From Alphaproteobacteria bacterium HGW-Alphaproteobacteria-3 (GTDB lineage: Bacteria; Pseudomonadota; Alphaproteobacteria; Parvibaculales; Parvibaculaceae), in NCBI GenBank assembly GCA_002842875.1, contig PHEF01000004.1, forward strand, positions 1 to 63,536: a DNA stretch of 63,536 bases, given 5' to 3'. Positions 9,490 through 17,855 of the stretch are shown piece by piece. The position numbers and the translations under genes were made by a program. Each line of letters starts with the position of its first letter. Position 1 is the stretch's first letter. The notes beneath the pieces were generated by a model. It saw nothing but the letters and a program-made list of their open reading frames with translations. It did not search any database and was not told the DNA's origin.

Positions 9490-9492
9490 CGC

Positions 9493-10599
9493 TCAGACAC
9501 CCGCGCGGGGCAAGGGTTGCTGCTGCGTGATGCAGTGGATGTTGCCGCCACCGAGGAGAATTTCGCGCGCGGGAACGGCGATCACCTTACGGTCCGGAAA
9601 GAGCGCGGCGATCTGCTTGCGCGCCGGTTCATCATGGGCATCGCCGAAGGCGGGCATCACGATCGTGCCGTTCGCGATGTAGAAGTTGATGTAGGAGGCG
9701 GCGAGACGCATGCCTTCGGTGCGGGGCTGGGTTCCCTCCACGATGTCGATGCCGCTGCTCTCCTCCGCCGTGATATGGACGGGGTCCGGTTGGTGGATGC
9801 GGTGAATTTCCAGTTTGCGGCCCTTGGCATCCGTCGCGGCCGAAAGACGCTCGAAAGCATCCTGTGAAATCTCGTATTGAGGATCGCTCCGGTCGTCCGT
9901 CCAGGTCAACGCAACGACGCCGGGGCGCACAAAGCAGGCGAGATTGTCGATGTGGCCGCTCGTCTCGTCCTCATGGACGCCGCGGCCGAGCCATATGAAT
10001 TTTTCCAGGCCAAGATAATCCGCGAGCACATGCTCGATCTCTTCGCGCGTCATGCCGGGATTGCGGTTCGGATTGAGGAGGCATTCCTCCGTGGTGAGGA
10101 GCGTGCCCTGGCCATCGGCATGGATGGAGCCGCCTTCGAGAATAATGGGCGCGCGGTAGCGCTCGACGCGTTCGATCTCGGCTGCCTTGGCGGCGACGAG
10201 ATCGTCCTGGTCCCAGGGGAAATAGAGACCGCCATCGAGACCGCCCCAGGCATTGAATATCCAGTCGATGGCGCGGACACCGCCTTTGCCGTCCACGACG
10301 AAAGTGGGACCGCAGTCACGCATCCATGAATCGTCATTCGATATTTCCACGACGCGAATTTCCGGTGCGAGCACGGCGCGGGCATTCGAGAACTGGCGGG
10401 GCGAAGCGCCGATCGTTACCGGTTCGCCGGTTGCAATGGCGGCGGCGACGGCGGCGAAGGCGTGCTGCGCGGGCTTTGCGCCGAGGCGCCAATTGTCCGG
10501 CCGTTCGGGCCAGAGCATCCATGTGCCGGCATGGGGCTCGAACTCGGCAGGCATGCGGAAGCCATCCGCCCGGGGCGTCGTTGCCAATGTTCGCACCAT
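9493..10599 (-). CDS. aguA: Agmatine deiminase
   Basis: 368 residues, full length. It hydrolyses agmatine to N-carbamoylputrescine and ammonia. The start region has [22 protein letters not shown], the classic agmatine deiminase opening, then [12 protein letters not shown] (catalytic Asp region), GLGRG-like [16 protein letters not shown], and the nucleophile Cys356 in [11 protein letters not shown]. These identify it over the related peptidyl-arginine and arginine deiminases. It sits in the operon carbamoyltransferase - permease - aguA - arcC. Confidence 0.96.
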   Translation of the reverse strand: MVRTLATTPRADGFRMPAEFEPHAGTWMLWPERPDNWRLGAKPAQHAFAAVAAAIATGEPVTIGASPRQFSNARAVLAPEIRVVEISNDDSWMRDCGPTFVVDGKGGVRAIDWIFNAWGGLDGGLYFPWDQDDLVAAKAAEIERVERYRAPIILEGGSIHADGQGTLLTTEECLLNPNRNPGMTREEIEHVLADYLGLEKFIWLGRGVHEDETSGHIDNLACFVRPGVVALTWTDDRSDPQYEISQDAFERLSAATDAKGRKLEIHRIHQPDPVHITAEESSGIDIVEGTQPRTEGMRLAASYINFYIANGTIVMPAFGDAHDEPARKQIAALFPDRKVIAVPAREILLGGGNIHCITQQQPLPRAGV

Positions 10600-10622
10600 T
10601 CGAAAACTCCCGACAGAATGAA

Positions 10623-10647
10623 GCGGCGACGCCTTGAGCGCCGCCGC
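10623..10647 (-). terminator. Hairpin between permease and aguA genes
   Basis: The GCGGCG...CGCCGC hairpin lies between the permease stop and the aguA start, on a short 66-bp gap, and is followed on the minus strand by TTCATT. It may trim or weaken read-through into aguA and arcC; a full stop would separate genes that belong together. Confidence 0.35.
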
Positions 10648-10665
10648 CCGATTTTACCACATGAC

Positions 10666-12063
10666 TCAGGCGGTGTGCTTGCGCCCGCCCCAGCGAACCA
10701 ATCCTTCGCCGATTACCACGGTGACGACGACGCCGATGGCAATGGAGATGGCATAGGTCATGTCGAACTCGCCCGGCGTGTAGATGAAGAAGACGATCGC
10801 CTGCAGGATGAAGAGCATGCAGAGGATCGCAAGAACGAGGGCGCCGCCCTGCCCGCCCGGTACGCGATAGGGGCGCGGCGTGGCCGGGTCGATTGCCCGC
10901 AGCCGCAGGAAGGCCGCGAACATGATGAGATAGGGCAGCAGGAAGACGATGGAGGAGAAGGCGAAGAGCGTCCAGAAGAGGTCTTCCGCATCCGCCGCAA
11001 GGAAACCGTAGATCACAATGACGACGGTCGTCACCACGCCGGTGACGATGGCGGCGCTTGCGGGCGTGCGATGAACCGCATGGAGCCGGGCAAACATCGC
11101 CGGAAGATTGCCGTCGAGCGCGGCCTCGGCGGCCGAACGGTTCGCACCCATGGTCCAGGTGACCATGTTGGCGAGGAAGGAATAGAGCGCCATGAGACCG
11201 AGGAGAACGACGAAGGTGCCGCCCGCTCCGCCTTCGCCGAGGAGGACGCGCAAGGTATCGACGATGCCGCTGACAAGGTCGATTTCGTCGAGCGGCAGGG
11301 CAATGAGGATGCCGATGGTCGCGAAGAGGTAGAAGGCGGCAATCAGGATGCCGGAGAGAGCGATGGTGAGGGGCACGTCGCGGGCGGGATTCTTCATCTC
11401 TGCGCTGGCGCCCGACATGAGCTCGAAGCCCATGAAGTTGTAGACGATGACCGGCAGGAAGGCGAGCGACGCCCCCCAGCTCGGCGTCATGCTGGAGAGG
11501 GTGAGCTCGTTTGCGACACCGTGGTTTGCGGCATAGACGAAGCCGCCGATGCCGATGACGAGCATGATCGCGACCTTGAAGATGGCGCCGAGGTTGGGCA
11601 CCCATTTGCCGATGTCGAGGCGGACGATGTTGACCCAGACCGTGAGCCAGGTGAGCGCCACAGCGATGGCGATCTGCGGCCAGAGTTCAAGTTCCGGCAT
11701 GAAGAGCGCTGCGAAGATGCCGGCGAAGAGAATGAAGACGGAGGGCTGCCAGAGCGCGACATTGATCCACCACAGCCATGCGGTCCGTCCTCCCCAGCGC
11801 GCGCCGAAGGCACGGCGGACCCAGGCGTAAATGCCGCCCTGATCCGGGTAGGCGCTGCCGAGTTCAGCCGTGATCAGGCCGTAGGGGATGAAGAAAAAAA
11901 CCATCGTGAATATCCACCAGAAGACGGATTGCGGGCCGATGGCCGCGGATGCCGCTAGCTGGTCGATGACGAGAATGGCGCAGACGGTGAACAGTGTCAG
12001 GTCGAGACCGCGCATGACCTTCTTGTAGCCACGCGGATTGGCGGCGGATTGATCGGTCATCAT
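10666..12063 (-). CDS. APC-family amino acid/polyamine permease
   Basis: 465 residues with about 12 hydrophobic segments and APC-superfamily landmarks: GLITAELGSAYPDQGGIYAWVRRAFG in the first helices and MGFELMSGASAEMKNPARDVP in the middle. The position between the carbamoyltransferase and agmatine deiminase genes suggests agmatine uptake or agmatine/putrescine exchange, as in agmatine deiminase operons of other bacteria. That substrate is inferred from context only. Confidence 0.85.
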   Translation of the reverse strand: MMTDQSAANPRGYKKVMRGLDLTLFTVCAILVIDQLAASAAIGPQSVFWWIFTMVFFFIPYGLITAELGSAYPDQGGIYAWVRRAFGARWGGRTAWLWWINVALWQPSVFILFAGIFAALFMPELELWPQIAIAVALTWLTVWVNIVRLDIGKWVPNLGAIFKVAIMLVIGIGGFVYAANHGVANELTLSSMTPSWGASLAFLPVIVYNFMGFELMSGASAEMKNPARDVPLTIALSGILIAAFYLFATIGILIALPLDEIDLVSGIVDTLRVLLGEGGAGGTFVVLLGLMALYSFLANMVTWTMGANRSAAEAALDGNLPAMFARLHAVHRTPASAAIVTGVVTTVVIVIYGFLAADAEDLFWTLFAFSSIVFLLPYLIMFAAFLRLRAIDPATPRPYRVPGGQGGALVLAILCMLFILQAIVFFIYTPGEFDMTYAISIAIGVVVTVVIGEGLVRWGGRKHTA

Positions 12064-12123
12064 TTTCTCCCGGTAAGATTGAACCTGTTACGCGTGGTAC
12101 AAGCCGCTCTAGTCACGGCGAGA

Positions 12124-13134
12124 TCAGAAGAAGTCGGTCAGGAAGTCCTCGACCAACCCCCGGTGACGGGCGAGAAGGGCTTCCGAGGGGCGCTTCATGC
12201 GGGGATAGACGAACCAGACAAGGAGCGCCTTCTCCGTGTGCAGCCTGTTTTCGGACTGATCGAGGATGACGGACTGGGGACCGTCCATGACTTCATCCGT
12301 CGCCTCGACACCGCGCGAGGCGGGAAGGCAGTGCATGAAGCGGGCGGTGGCCGGGGCCTTTGCCATGAGGCCGGCATTGACCTGGAATTTCGGCATGAAG
12401 GCGGCGCTGCGTTCGGGTATCTCGCTTTCCTGGCCAACCCACCACCAGAGATCGGTGTAGATGAAATCGGCGCCGGCGACGGCAGCGGCGGGGTCTTCGG
12501 TGAACGCTATCGTTGCGCCGGATTCCGCGCAGGCGTTCTTCACCATGGCACGGTGCACTTCGGAAACCTGGTACTTCGCGGGCGCGGCCTGCGTGAAGGA
12601 TATGCCCAGACGGGCACATATGAACATGAGCGAGACGCAGACATTGGTCGCGTCGCCGACAAAGACGAGCTTGAAGTCTTCGAGTTTCTTACCTTTCGGC
12701 GCATGCTCCGTCATGGTGAAGACGTCGCAGAGGACCTGCGTCGGGTGGTTGAAATCGGTGAGGCCGTTGATGATGGGAACGGTCGCGTATTTCGCGAGAT
12801 CGAGGACCGTCTGGTGCTTCAGCGTGCGGGCCTCGATGACGTCAACCATGCGGGAGACGACGCGCGCTGTATCCGCGATCGACTCACGGGCGCCGAGATG
12901 GATTTCGCCGGGGCGCAGATAAAGCGCGTGACCGCCGAGCTTGGTCATCGCGACTTCAAAGGAGACGCGGGTGCGGGTCGAGGGTTCCTCGAAGATCATC
13001 CCCAGAGAGGCACCGTTCAAAAGCCTCGGACAGGCACCGTCCTTGTCGGCACGTTTGAGCAGGGCTGTCAGCTCCATCATGCGGAGCAGCTCTTCCTTCG
13101 AGAAGTCGAGTATCTGAACGAAATGGCGCAGCAT
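12124..13134 (-). CDS. ptcA: Putrescine/ornithine carbamoyltransferase family enzyme
   Basis: 336 residues from ATG 13134, with GAGGGG 10 nt upstream; a longer frame (to 13569) would run antisense into aguB. Carbamoyl-phosphate site: STRTR (52-56), HPTQ (130-133) and HCLPA (268-272), all intact. The loop that selects the second substrate, which contains SMG in ornithine enzymes, reads DLWWWVGQE (228-236) here. With agmatine deiminase and carbamate kinase in the same operon and no arginine deiminase, the likely reaction is phosphorolysis of N-carbamoylputrescine to putrescine and carbamoyl phosphate. The loop does not match the YGLY signature of Enterococcus putrescine carbamoyltransferase as I know it, so ornithine or another amine remains possible. 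The gene symbol is a context-based guess. Confidence 0.75.
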   Translation of the reverse strand: MLRHFVQILDFSKEELLRMMELTALLKRADKDGACPRLLNGASLGMIFEEPSTRTRVSFEVAMTKLGGHALYLRPGEIHLGARESIADTARVVSRMVDVIEARTLKHQTVLDLAKYATVPIINGLTDFNHPTQVLCDVFTMTEHAPKGKKLEDFKLVFVGDATNVCVSLMFICARLGISFTQAAPAKYQVSEVHRAMVKNACAESGATIAFTEDPAAAVAGADFIYTDLWWWVGQESEIPERSAAFMPKFQVNAGLMAKAPATARFMHCLPASRGVEATDEVMDGPQSVILDQSENRLHTEKALLVWFVYPRMKRPSEALLARHRGLVEDFLTDFF

Positions 13135-13289
13135 CAAGGGGCCCCTCTTTACGTGCGGGAGAACTGGCCCGATTATCCCTGCTTCGGCCCGCCACCGATT
13201 TGATCGAGCGCAATGCGGTTTCGGCTCGCGGGTCACGGCTGGCGACAAAGTGACGCAAAAGGGCCTGCCCTGAAGTATCGGATAAAACG

Positions 13290-14162
13290 ATGACACAACT
13301 GACAGTTGCCGCCACGCAAATGGCTTGCGGTCACGACCGGGATGAAAACATCGCGCGGGCGGAGAAGCTCGTCCATGCCGCCGCGGAACGAGGCGCGGGC
13401 GTGATTCTGCTACAGGAGCTCTTCGAGACCCCCTATTTCTGCAAGGATACCGAGCCGGAGCTGATGCATCTCGCCGTGCCGGTGAGCGACAATCCTGCGG
13501 TGCAGCATTTTTGCTCCATTTCGGCGAAGTACGAAGCGGTGCTTCCCATCTCGATCTATGAGCGCGCAAACAATGCGCAGTACAACTCGCTCGTGATGAT
13601 CGACAATGGCGAGATTCTGGGCGTCTATCGCAAGTCGCATATTCCAGACGGACCGGGCTATCGCGAAAAATACTATTTCAGTCCGGGCGATACGGGCTTC
13701 CATGTCTGGAACACGCGGCGCGGCCGCGTCGGCGCCGCCATCTGCTGGGATCAGTGGTTTCCGGAGACGGCGCGCATTCTCACGCTGAAGGGCGCGGATG
13801 TGGTCCTCTACCCGACCGCCATCGGCTCGGAGCCGCATGACGAGACGATCCATTCCCGCGACCATTGGCAGCGGACGATGCAGGGGCATTCCGCGGCGAA
13901 CCTCGTGCCTATCGTCGCCTCGAACCGCATCGGCCGCGAAGAAGGAAAGAGCTGCGCCATCACCTTTTACGGGTCCTCATTCATCACCGATGCGACGGGT
14001 GCGAAGGTCGCGGAAGCGAGCGAGCATGAGGAAGACGTTCTCACGGCAACATTCGACATCGAGCAGAACAGGCGGCAGCGCGTGAACTGGGGCGTGTTCC
14101 GCGACCGCCGGCCGGAGCTCTATGGCGATATCCTGACGCTGGACGGCACGCAGCGGCGCTAA
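13290..14162 (+). CDS. aguB: N-carbamoylputrescine amidase
   Basis: 290 residues, nitrilase superfamily. The catalytic triad is visible as Glu43 (LLQELFETPYF), Lys115 (YRKSHIPDGPGY) and Cys152 (AAICWDQWFPE). The opening VAATQMACG and the segments SHIPDGPGYREKYYF and YPTAIGSEP are typical of N-carbamoylputrescine amidohydrolase. It converts N-carbamoylputrescine to putrescine, carbon dioxide and ammonia. It is transcribed away from the carbamoyltransferase operon across a 155-bp shared promoter region. The start ATG has only a weak ribosome-binding site. Confidence 0.93.
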   Translation: MTQLTVAATQMACGHDRDENIARAEKLVHAAAERGAGVILLQELFETPYFCKDTEPELMHLAVPVSDNPAVQHFCSISAKYEAVLPISIYERANNAQYNSLVMIDNGEILGVYRKSHIPDGPGYREKYYFSPGDTGFHVWNTRRGRVGAAICWDQWFPETARILTLKGADVVLYPTAIGSEPHDETIHSRDHWQRTMQGHSAANLVPIVASNRIGREEGKSCAITFYGSSFITDATGAKVAEASEHEEDVLTATFDIEQNRRQRVNWGVFRDRRPELYGDILTLDGTQRR

Positions 14163-14194
14163 CCCCTCCGCCACGACAGCCAATGGCGGCCGGA

Positions 14195-15166
14195 TCAGGG
14201 CGCCGCGGAAGTCTCTATCGTGCGGAAGCCGAGATGCGTTGTCGCGAGATCGGCCTCCTGCGGTTGGCGCGCGCCCGGCCTGTAGCGAAGGCAATATGAC
14301 GGCGCACATAACCATGAACCGCCCTTGATGACGCGAGTGCCCGGCGCGCCCTCATAAGCGTCGGCGGTCCACTCCCAGAGATTTCCGATCATGTCATAAA
14401 GGCCGAGTGCATTCGGTTCGAAGCAACCGACCGGCGCGATGCCGGCGAAGCCATCTTCGGCTTCGTTGATGACGGGGAAGATGCCCTGCCATGTGTTCGC
14501 CTCGCGGGGCTGGGTGCGCGAGCTCGGCGCATCCGGGTCCGCCGCGCGCGCGGCCCATTCCCACTGCGCTTCGGAGGGAAGCACCCTTCCCTTCCATTCC
14601 GCATAGGCGCGCGCGTCCTCATGGGCGATGGCGGTGACGGGAAACCGTTCGCGGCCCTCGATCGACGTATCCGGGCCACCCGGATGCCGCCAGTTCGCGC
14701 CCGGCACATATTGCCACCATTGCGAGATGTCGCCCATTCCGCTCACGTCGTTGGGCATGATGAAGACGACCGCACCGGGCTTCTGCATTTCAGGCGGCAG
14801 ACCCGGATGAGCGACCGTATCGACCGGACGCTCGGGAACGGTGACGTAACCCGTGGCATCGACGAAGGCCGCAAACTCGGCATTTGTGACTTCCGTCCTG
14901 TCCATCCAGAACCCTTCCACGGTCGCCTCGCGAAGAGGTTCCTCCTCCGGATAGAAGGTGTCGCCCATGGTGAAGGTGCCGCCCGGCACCCAGACCATGC
15001 CAGCGCGGGCCGCCGGGGCGCCGGCGGAAGGCGGAAGGCAGCTCATCCGTTCCGCTTCCGCGAGACGCGACGCCTCCCTGCCACCCTGCATCCACAGGTT
15101 TGCGCCCGCCGCCCCAAGGGCGACGAGCACAAGCAGGACACTGCCGGCGATCCAACGCGCCTTCAC
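14195..15166 (-). CDS. Formylglycine-generating enzyme family protein (sulfatase modifier)
   Basis: 323 residues with an N-terminal membrane anchor or signal (about 5-27), then the SUMF1/FGE fold: MVWVPGGTFTMGD, EEPLREATVEGFWMDRTEVTN, FPVTAIAHEDARAYAEWKGRVLPSEAQWEWAAR, MIGNLWEWTAD. The two copper-binding, redox-active cysteines of the enzyme are present as Cys287 and Cys292 in GGSWLCAPSYCLRYRPGAR. It should oxidise the sulfatase active-site Cys to formylglycine. It is 12 nt downstream of the sulfatase gene, a clear operon. The anchor points to modification outside the cytoplasm or at the membrane. Confidence 0.92.
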   Translation of the reverse strand: MKARWIAGSVLLVLVALGAAGANLWMQGGREASRLAEAERMSCLPPSAGAPAARAGMVWVPGGTFTMGDTFYPEEEPLREATVEGFWMDRTEVTNAEFAAFVDATGYVTVPERPVDTVAHPGLPPEMQKPGAVVFIMPNDVSGMGDISQWWQYVPGANWRHPGGPDTSIEGRERFPVTAIAHEDARAYAEWKGRVLPSEAQWEWAARAADPDAPSSRTQPREANTWQGIFPVINEAEDGFAGIAPVGCFEPNALGLYDMIGNLWEWTADAYEGAPGTRVIKGGSWLCAPSYCLRYRPGARQPQEADLATTHLGFRTIETSAAP

Positions 15167-15178
15167 GAGCGATACCGT

Positions 15179-16825
15179 TCAGTTCGCCCAGAAGACAAAG
15201 TCGTCTTCCGGTCCGCGCGGCGCACCGCCGAGCGGCCTGTCGATCATCATCGGCGCCTCGACGAGCGCAGGCCAGATCGGCTCCGCCTGCTCACCGTCGA
15301 TTTCCTCGAGCGCGGTCATCATCTCCGCGAGCTTCTCCGGGTTGTCGCCGGCCAGGTTTACCCGTTCCGTCGGATCCTTCGCGAGATTGAACAGCCAGTT
15401 CTTCTTCGGCCGCTCGGAGACCTGAAGTTTCCAGTCTCCCTTCAGGAGTGTCTTGTAGTGACTGGAGCGGAAGAACAGCGGACGTTCACCGAGGCCACCT
15501 TCCCAATCCGTCAGGCCGAGCAGATCGATACCGTCATAAACGCGGTCCTGAGCCACAGAAGCACCCGCCGCAGCCGCCGCGGTCGCGAAGATGTCGACAT
15601 GTGCCGCACGGTGTTCGATGGTCTTTCCTTCGGGTACACGGCCGGGCCACTTCAGGAAGAAGGGCACGTGGATACCGCCCTCGAAGAAGCTCGCCTTGAA
15701 GCCGCGATAGGGGCTGTTGACGTCCGGCAGGCCGATATAGTTCGCGCCGCCATTGTCGCTCGTGAAGACCACGATGGTGTTTTCCTCGAGCCCCTGCTTC
15801 CGCAATTCGTCCAGCACAAGGCCAACGCCACGGTCGAGCGCAACGATCATCGCCGCATAGGTGCGCAGCGCGTGGTCCTCTATGTGAGAAAGATTATCGT
15901 AGTCCGCCTTCAGCGCCTGAAGCGGCGTATGCACTGCGTTGTAGGAGAGATACATGAAGAAAGGACGATTGCGGTTCGCCTGGATCGCCTTCACCGCTTC
16001 GTTGGTGAGATAGTCCGTCATGTATTCGGACGGCTCGAAACGGTCGCCGCCATTGAACTGGACTGCAAAGGGAAGATTCGCCCACAGAAATCTGTCGATC
16101 GGATCGAAATCCTGCACCGAGTTGACGACATTCGGATCGTTCTTCGGCAGGAAAAGCGATGCTCCGGGCGCGAAGCCGAGAGCTTCATCGAAACCGCGTG
16201 TCTCCGGCCGCGTCGTATCGGTACCGCCGAGATGCCATTTGCCGAGCATGAGCGTGCGGTAGCCCTGCTCCTGCAGCATTTTCGAAATGTAGATCTCGTC
16301 TTCCGGCACACTCATCCGGTCAACAGGCGGCACGTCCTTTTCGCGATCGGCGAGGTAGACTGCACCGTTTCCGGCATATGTCGCGATCGTCTCGGCGAAC
16401 TGGGGCGGCGCGGGCGTGAATTCGAAGCCAAAACGCGTGGCGTAGCGGCCGGTCATGATCGCCGCGCGCGACGGCGCGCAGGTGGCGTTACCGGAGTAGC
16501 CATTCGAAAAAGCGACGCCTCTCTTCGCGATGGAGTCGATGTTCGGTGTGGGGACGATACCGCCTCCACCGAAGGAGATATCGTTGAAACCGAGATCGTC
16601 GGCAAGGATCACCACGATGTTCGGCCGACGCTCGTTCGCCGGAACGGCGGCCTCCGCCGGTCCCTGATCCCAGGTCACTTCGCGGTTCGGCTGAACGGGG
16701 TCGCGCAGATTCTCCATGATGCCAGGCAGGTAGTACCAGTAACGGTTGAAGAGGACGACGCCGACAATGGCAACGACTGCAAGCGCCGCGAGGGCAATGC
16801 CCGCGCCGCGTTTCCCGATTTTCAT
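15179..16825 (-). CDS. Membrane-anchored type I sulfatase
   Basis: 548 residues with an N-terminal hydrophobic helix (about 9-27). Metal ligands appear in VVILADDLGFND (Asp76, Asp77), and the sulfatase signature CAPSR-x4-TGR has Cys116 as the residue converted to formylglycine; GKWHLGG and FTSDNGG motifs follow further on. It hydrolyses sulfate esters of an unknown substrate in the periplasm or at the membrane. The upstream region holds a 17-bp palindrome (16847-16863) that may be its operator, and the FGE gene follows in the operon, so enzyme and activator are made together. Confidence 0.94.
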   Translation of the reverse strand: MKIGKRGAGIALAALAVVAIVGVVLFNRYWYYLPGIMENLRDPVQPNREVTWDQGPAEAAVPANERRPNIVVILADDLGFNDISFGGGGIVPTPNIDSIAKRGVAFSNGYSGNATCAPSRAAIMTGRYATRFGFEFTPAPPQFAETIATYAGNGAVYLADREKDVPPVDRMSVPEDEIYISKMLQEQGYRTLMLGKWHLGGTDTTRPETRGFDEALGFAPGASLFLPKNDPNVVNSVQDFDPIDRFLWANLPFAVQFNGGDRFEPSEYMTDYLTNEAVKAIQANRNRPFFMYLSYNAVHTPLQALKADYDNLSHIEDHALRTYAAMIVALDRGVGLVLDELRKQGLEENTIVVFTSDNGGANYIGLPDVNSPYRGFKASFFEGGIHVPFFLKWPGRVPEGKTIEHRAAHVDIFATAAAAAGASVAQDRVYDGIDLLGLTDWEGGLGERPLFFRSSHYKTLLKGDWKLQVSERPKKNWLFNLAKDPTERVNLAGDNPEKLAEMMTALEEIDGEQAEPIWPALVEAPMMIDRPLGGAPRGPEDDFVFWAN

Positions 16826-16846
16826 GATACCCGCTCCCTCTCCGTT

Positions 16847-16863
16847 TTAATGTTTAACATTAA
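16847..16863. promoter_or_regulatory. Candidate operator palindrome before the sulfatase operon
   Basis: TTAATGTTTAACATTAA is a 17-bp palindrome with 8-bp arms and one centre base, an AT-rich island in GC-rich DNA, 21 nt upstream of the sulfatase ATG. The size and symmetry fit a dimeric repressor site. The protein that binds it is unknown and no regulator gene is next to the operon. Confidence 0.5.
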
Positions 16864-16877
16864 TAACGCGGCGGCAC

Positions 16878-16908
16878 AAAAAAAGCAAGCGGGTCGATCG
16901 ACCCGCCT
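16878..16908 (-). terminator. Rho-independent terminator of phaZ
   Basis: On the minus strand the perfect 7-bp GCGGGTC/GACCCGC stem with a GATC loop (16889-16906) is followed by TTGC and seven T. It lies 26 nt past the phaZ stop and separates it from the sulfatase promoter region. Confidence 0.88.
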
Positions 16909-16932
16909 GCCCGGTTTCGTTCCACCAAATGT

Positions 16933-17814
16933 TCAGGCAGCCGGGTGGGCCGGACTCCCGGCGCCCCGGAACCGGCGCTCAGCCCGGCGGGCGCTGGCCG
17001 TGAACGGTCGCCTCTCCGGCTCCTCATCGAGGAAGGAGCGGATCGTCGGCAAGACTTCGTCCATCTGCGACACGAGGAACAGATGTCCGCCGGAAACGGT
17101 TTCAAGGCGCGCACCGGGAATAAGCTGTGCAAGGAATTTCAGGTTCACGAGCGGCACGATCTGATCGTTCGCACCAGCGAGGATCAGTGTCGGCTGTTTG
17201 ATGAATGGCAGAAACGGAAGACTCGTCCAGCCCATGCCCGCGAGCAATTGATAGAAATAACCGCGGGCCGAAGGCGCGCGCAGGCGCGTTGCATGCCCTT
17301 CCGCGCCGTCGCTCTCGTCGCCATAGAGCATTTCAAAATGGCGCAGCATGTAAGCCGGGTCCATGTAGCGCCGGGGATGAGCGAGCTTGACCAGCGCGCG
17401 GGGATTGCCCGGTACCATGAACATGCCCGCCGATGTAGCCGCGAGGATCAGGCGGTTGACGCGCTTGCCGAACTGAAAGGCGAATTGCTGCGCCATCGCG
17501 CCGCCCCACGAAACGCCAAGGACATCGACCTCGTCATAACCGAGTTCGTCGAGGATACGCGCCGCCATGCGAGCGAATTGCCACGGACGATAGGGAAGCG
17601 ATGCAGCCGGCGAGCCGCCAACACCCGGCGCGTCGAATGCGATCACGTCGCGGTCGTGCAGCGCCTCGGCGAAAGGCGCAACCAGTTCGAGGTTCGCGCC
17701 GATGCCATTGAAGAAGAGAAGCGGGCGTCCCGGTCCCTTGCCTTCCCACACCGCGGTGCGGAGTATGTTCGATCCCACTCTGACGTCGCGGTATCGGGGC
17801 TTTCTGTCTTTCAT
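16933..17814 (-). CDS. phaZ: Intracellular poly(3-hydroxyalkanoate) depolymerase
   Basis: 293 residues, alpha/beta hydrolase. Residues 33-70 (LLFFNGIGANLELVAPF, IAFDAPGVGGS) closely follow the Pseudomonas medium-chain PhaZ as I recall it. The triad is Ser102 (GVSWGG), Asp217 (GANDQIVPL) and His244 (SGGHLFL). It degrades stored polyester granules to hydroxy acids. It is 41 bp downstream of PHA synthase on the same strand and ends in a strong terminator, so the two form an operon for storage and release. Its similarity to the Pseudomonas enzyme suggests medium-chain polymer, but the monomer length is not provable here. The last ~35 residues are a basic, Ala/Arg-rich tail of no known role. Confidence 0.9.
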   Translation of the reverse strand: MKDRKPRYRDVRVGSNILRTAVWEGKGPGRPLLFFNGIGANLELVAPFAEALHDRDVIAFDAPGVGGSPAASLPYRPWQFARMAARILDELGYDEVDVLGVSWGGAMAQQFAFQFGKRVNRLILAATSAGMFMVPGNPRALVKLAHPRRYMDPAYMLRHFEMLYGDESDGAEGHATRLRAPSARGYFYQLLAGMGWTSLPFLPFIKQPTLILAGANDQIVPLVNLKFLAQLIPGARLETVSGGHLFLVSQMDEVLPTIRSFLDEEPERRPFTASARRAERRFRGAGSPAHPAA

Positions 17815-17855
17815 TCAGCGGCTCCGGGCGTGTTCCGACTCATATCCTGAAGGCA

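Noticed and set aside
8578..13134. Arginine deiminase pathway
   Set aside because: Carbamate kinase and a carbamoyltransferase suggest it, but the deiminase has the agmatine enzyme signatures (GGGNIHC) and no arcA is present.
13135..13569. A longer N-terminus for the carbamoyltransferase
   Set aside because: The extra 145 codons are antisense to the start of the amidase gene and have no family similarity; ATG 13134 has a ribosome-binding site and gives the normal length.
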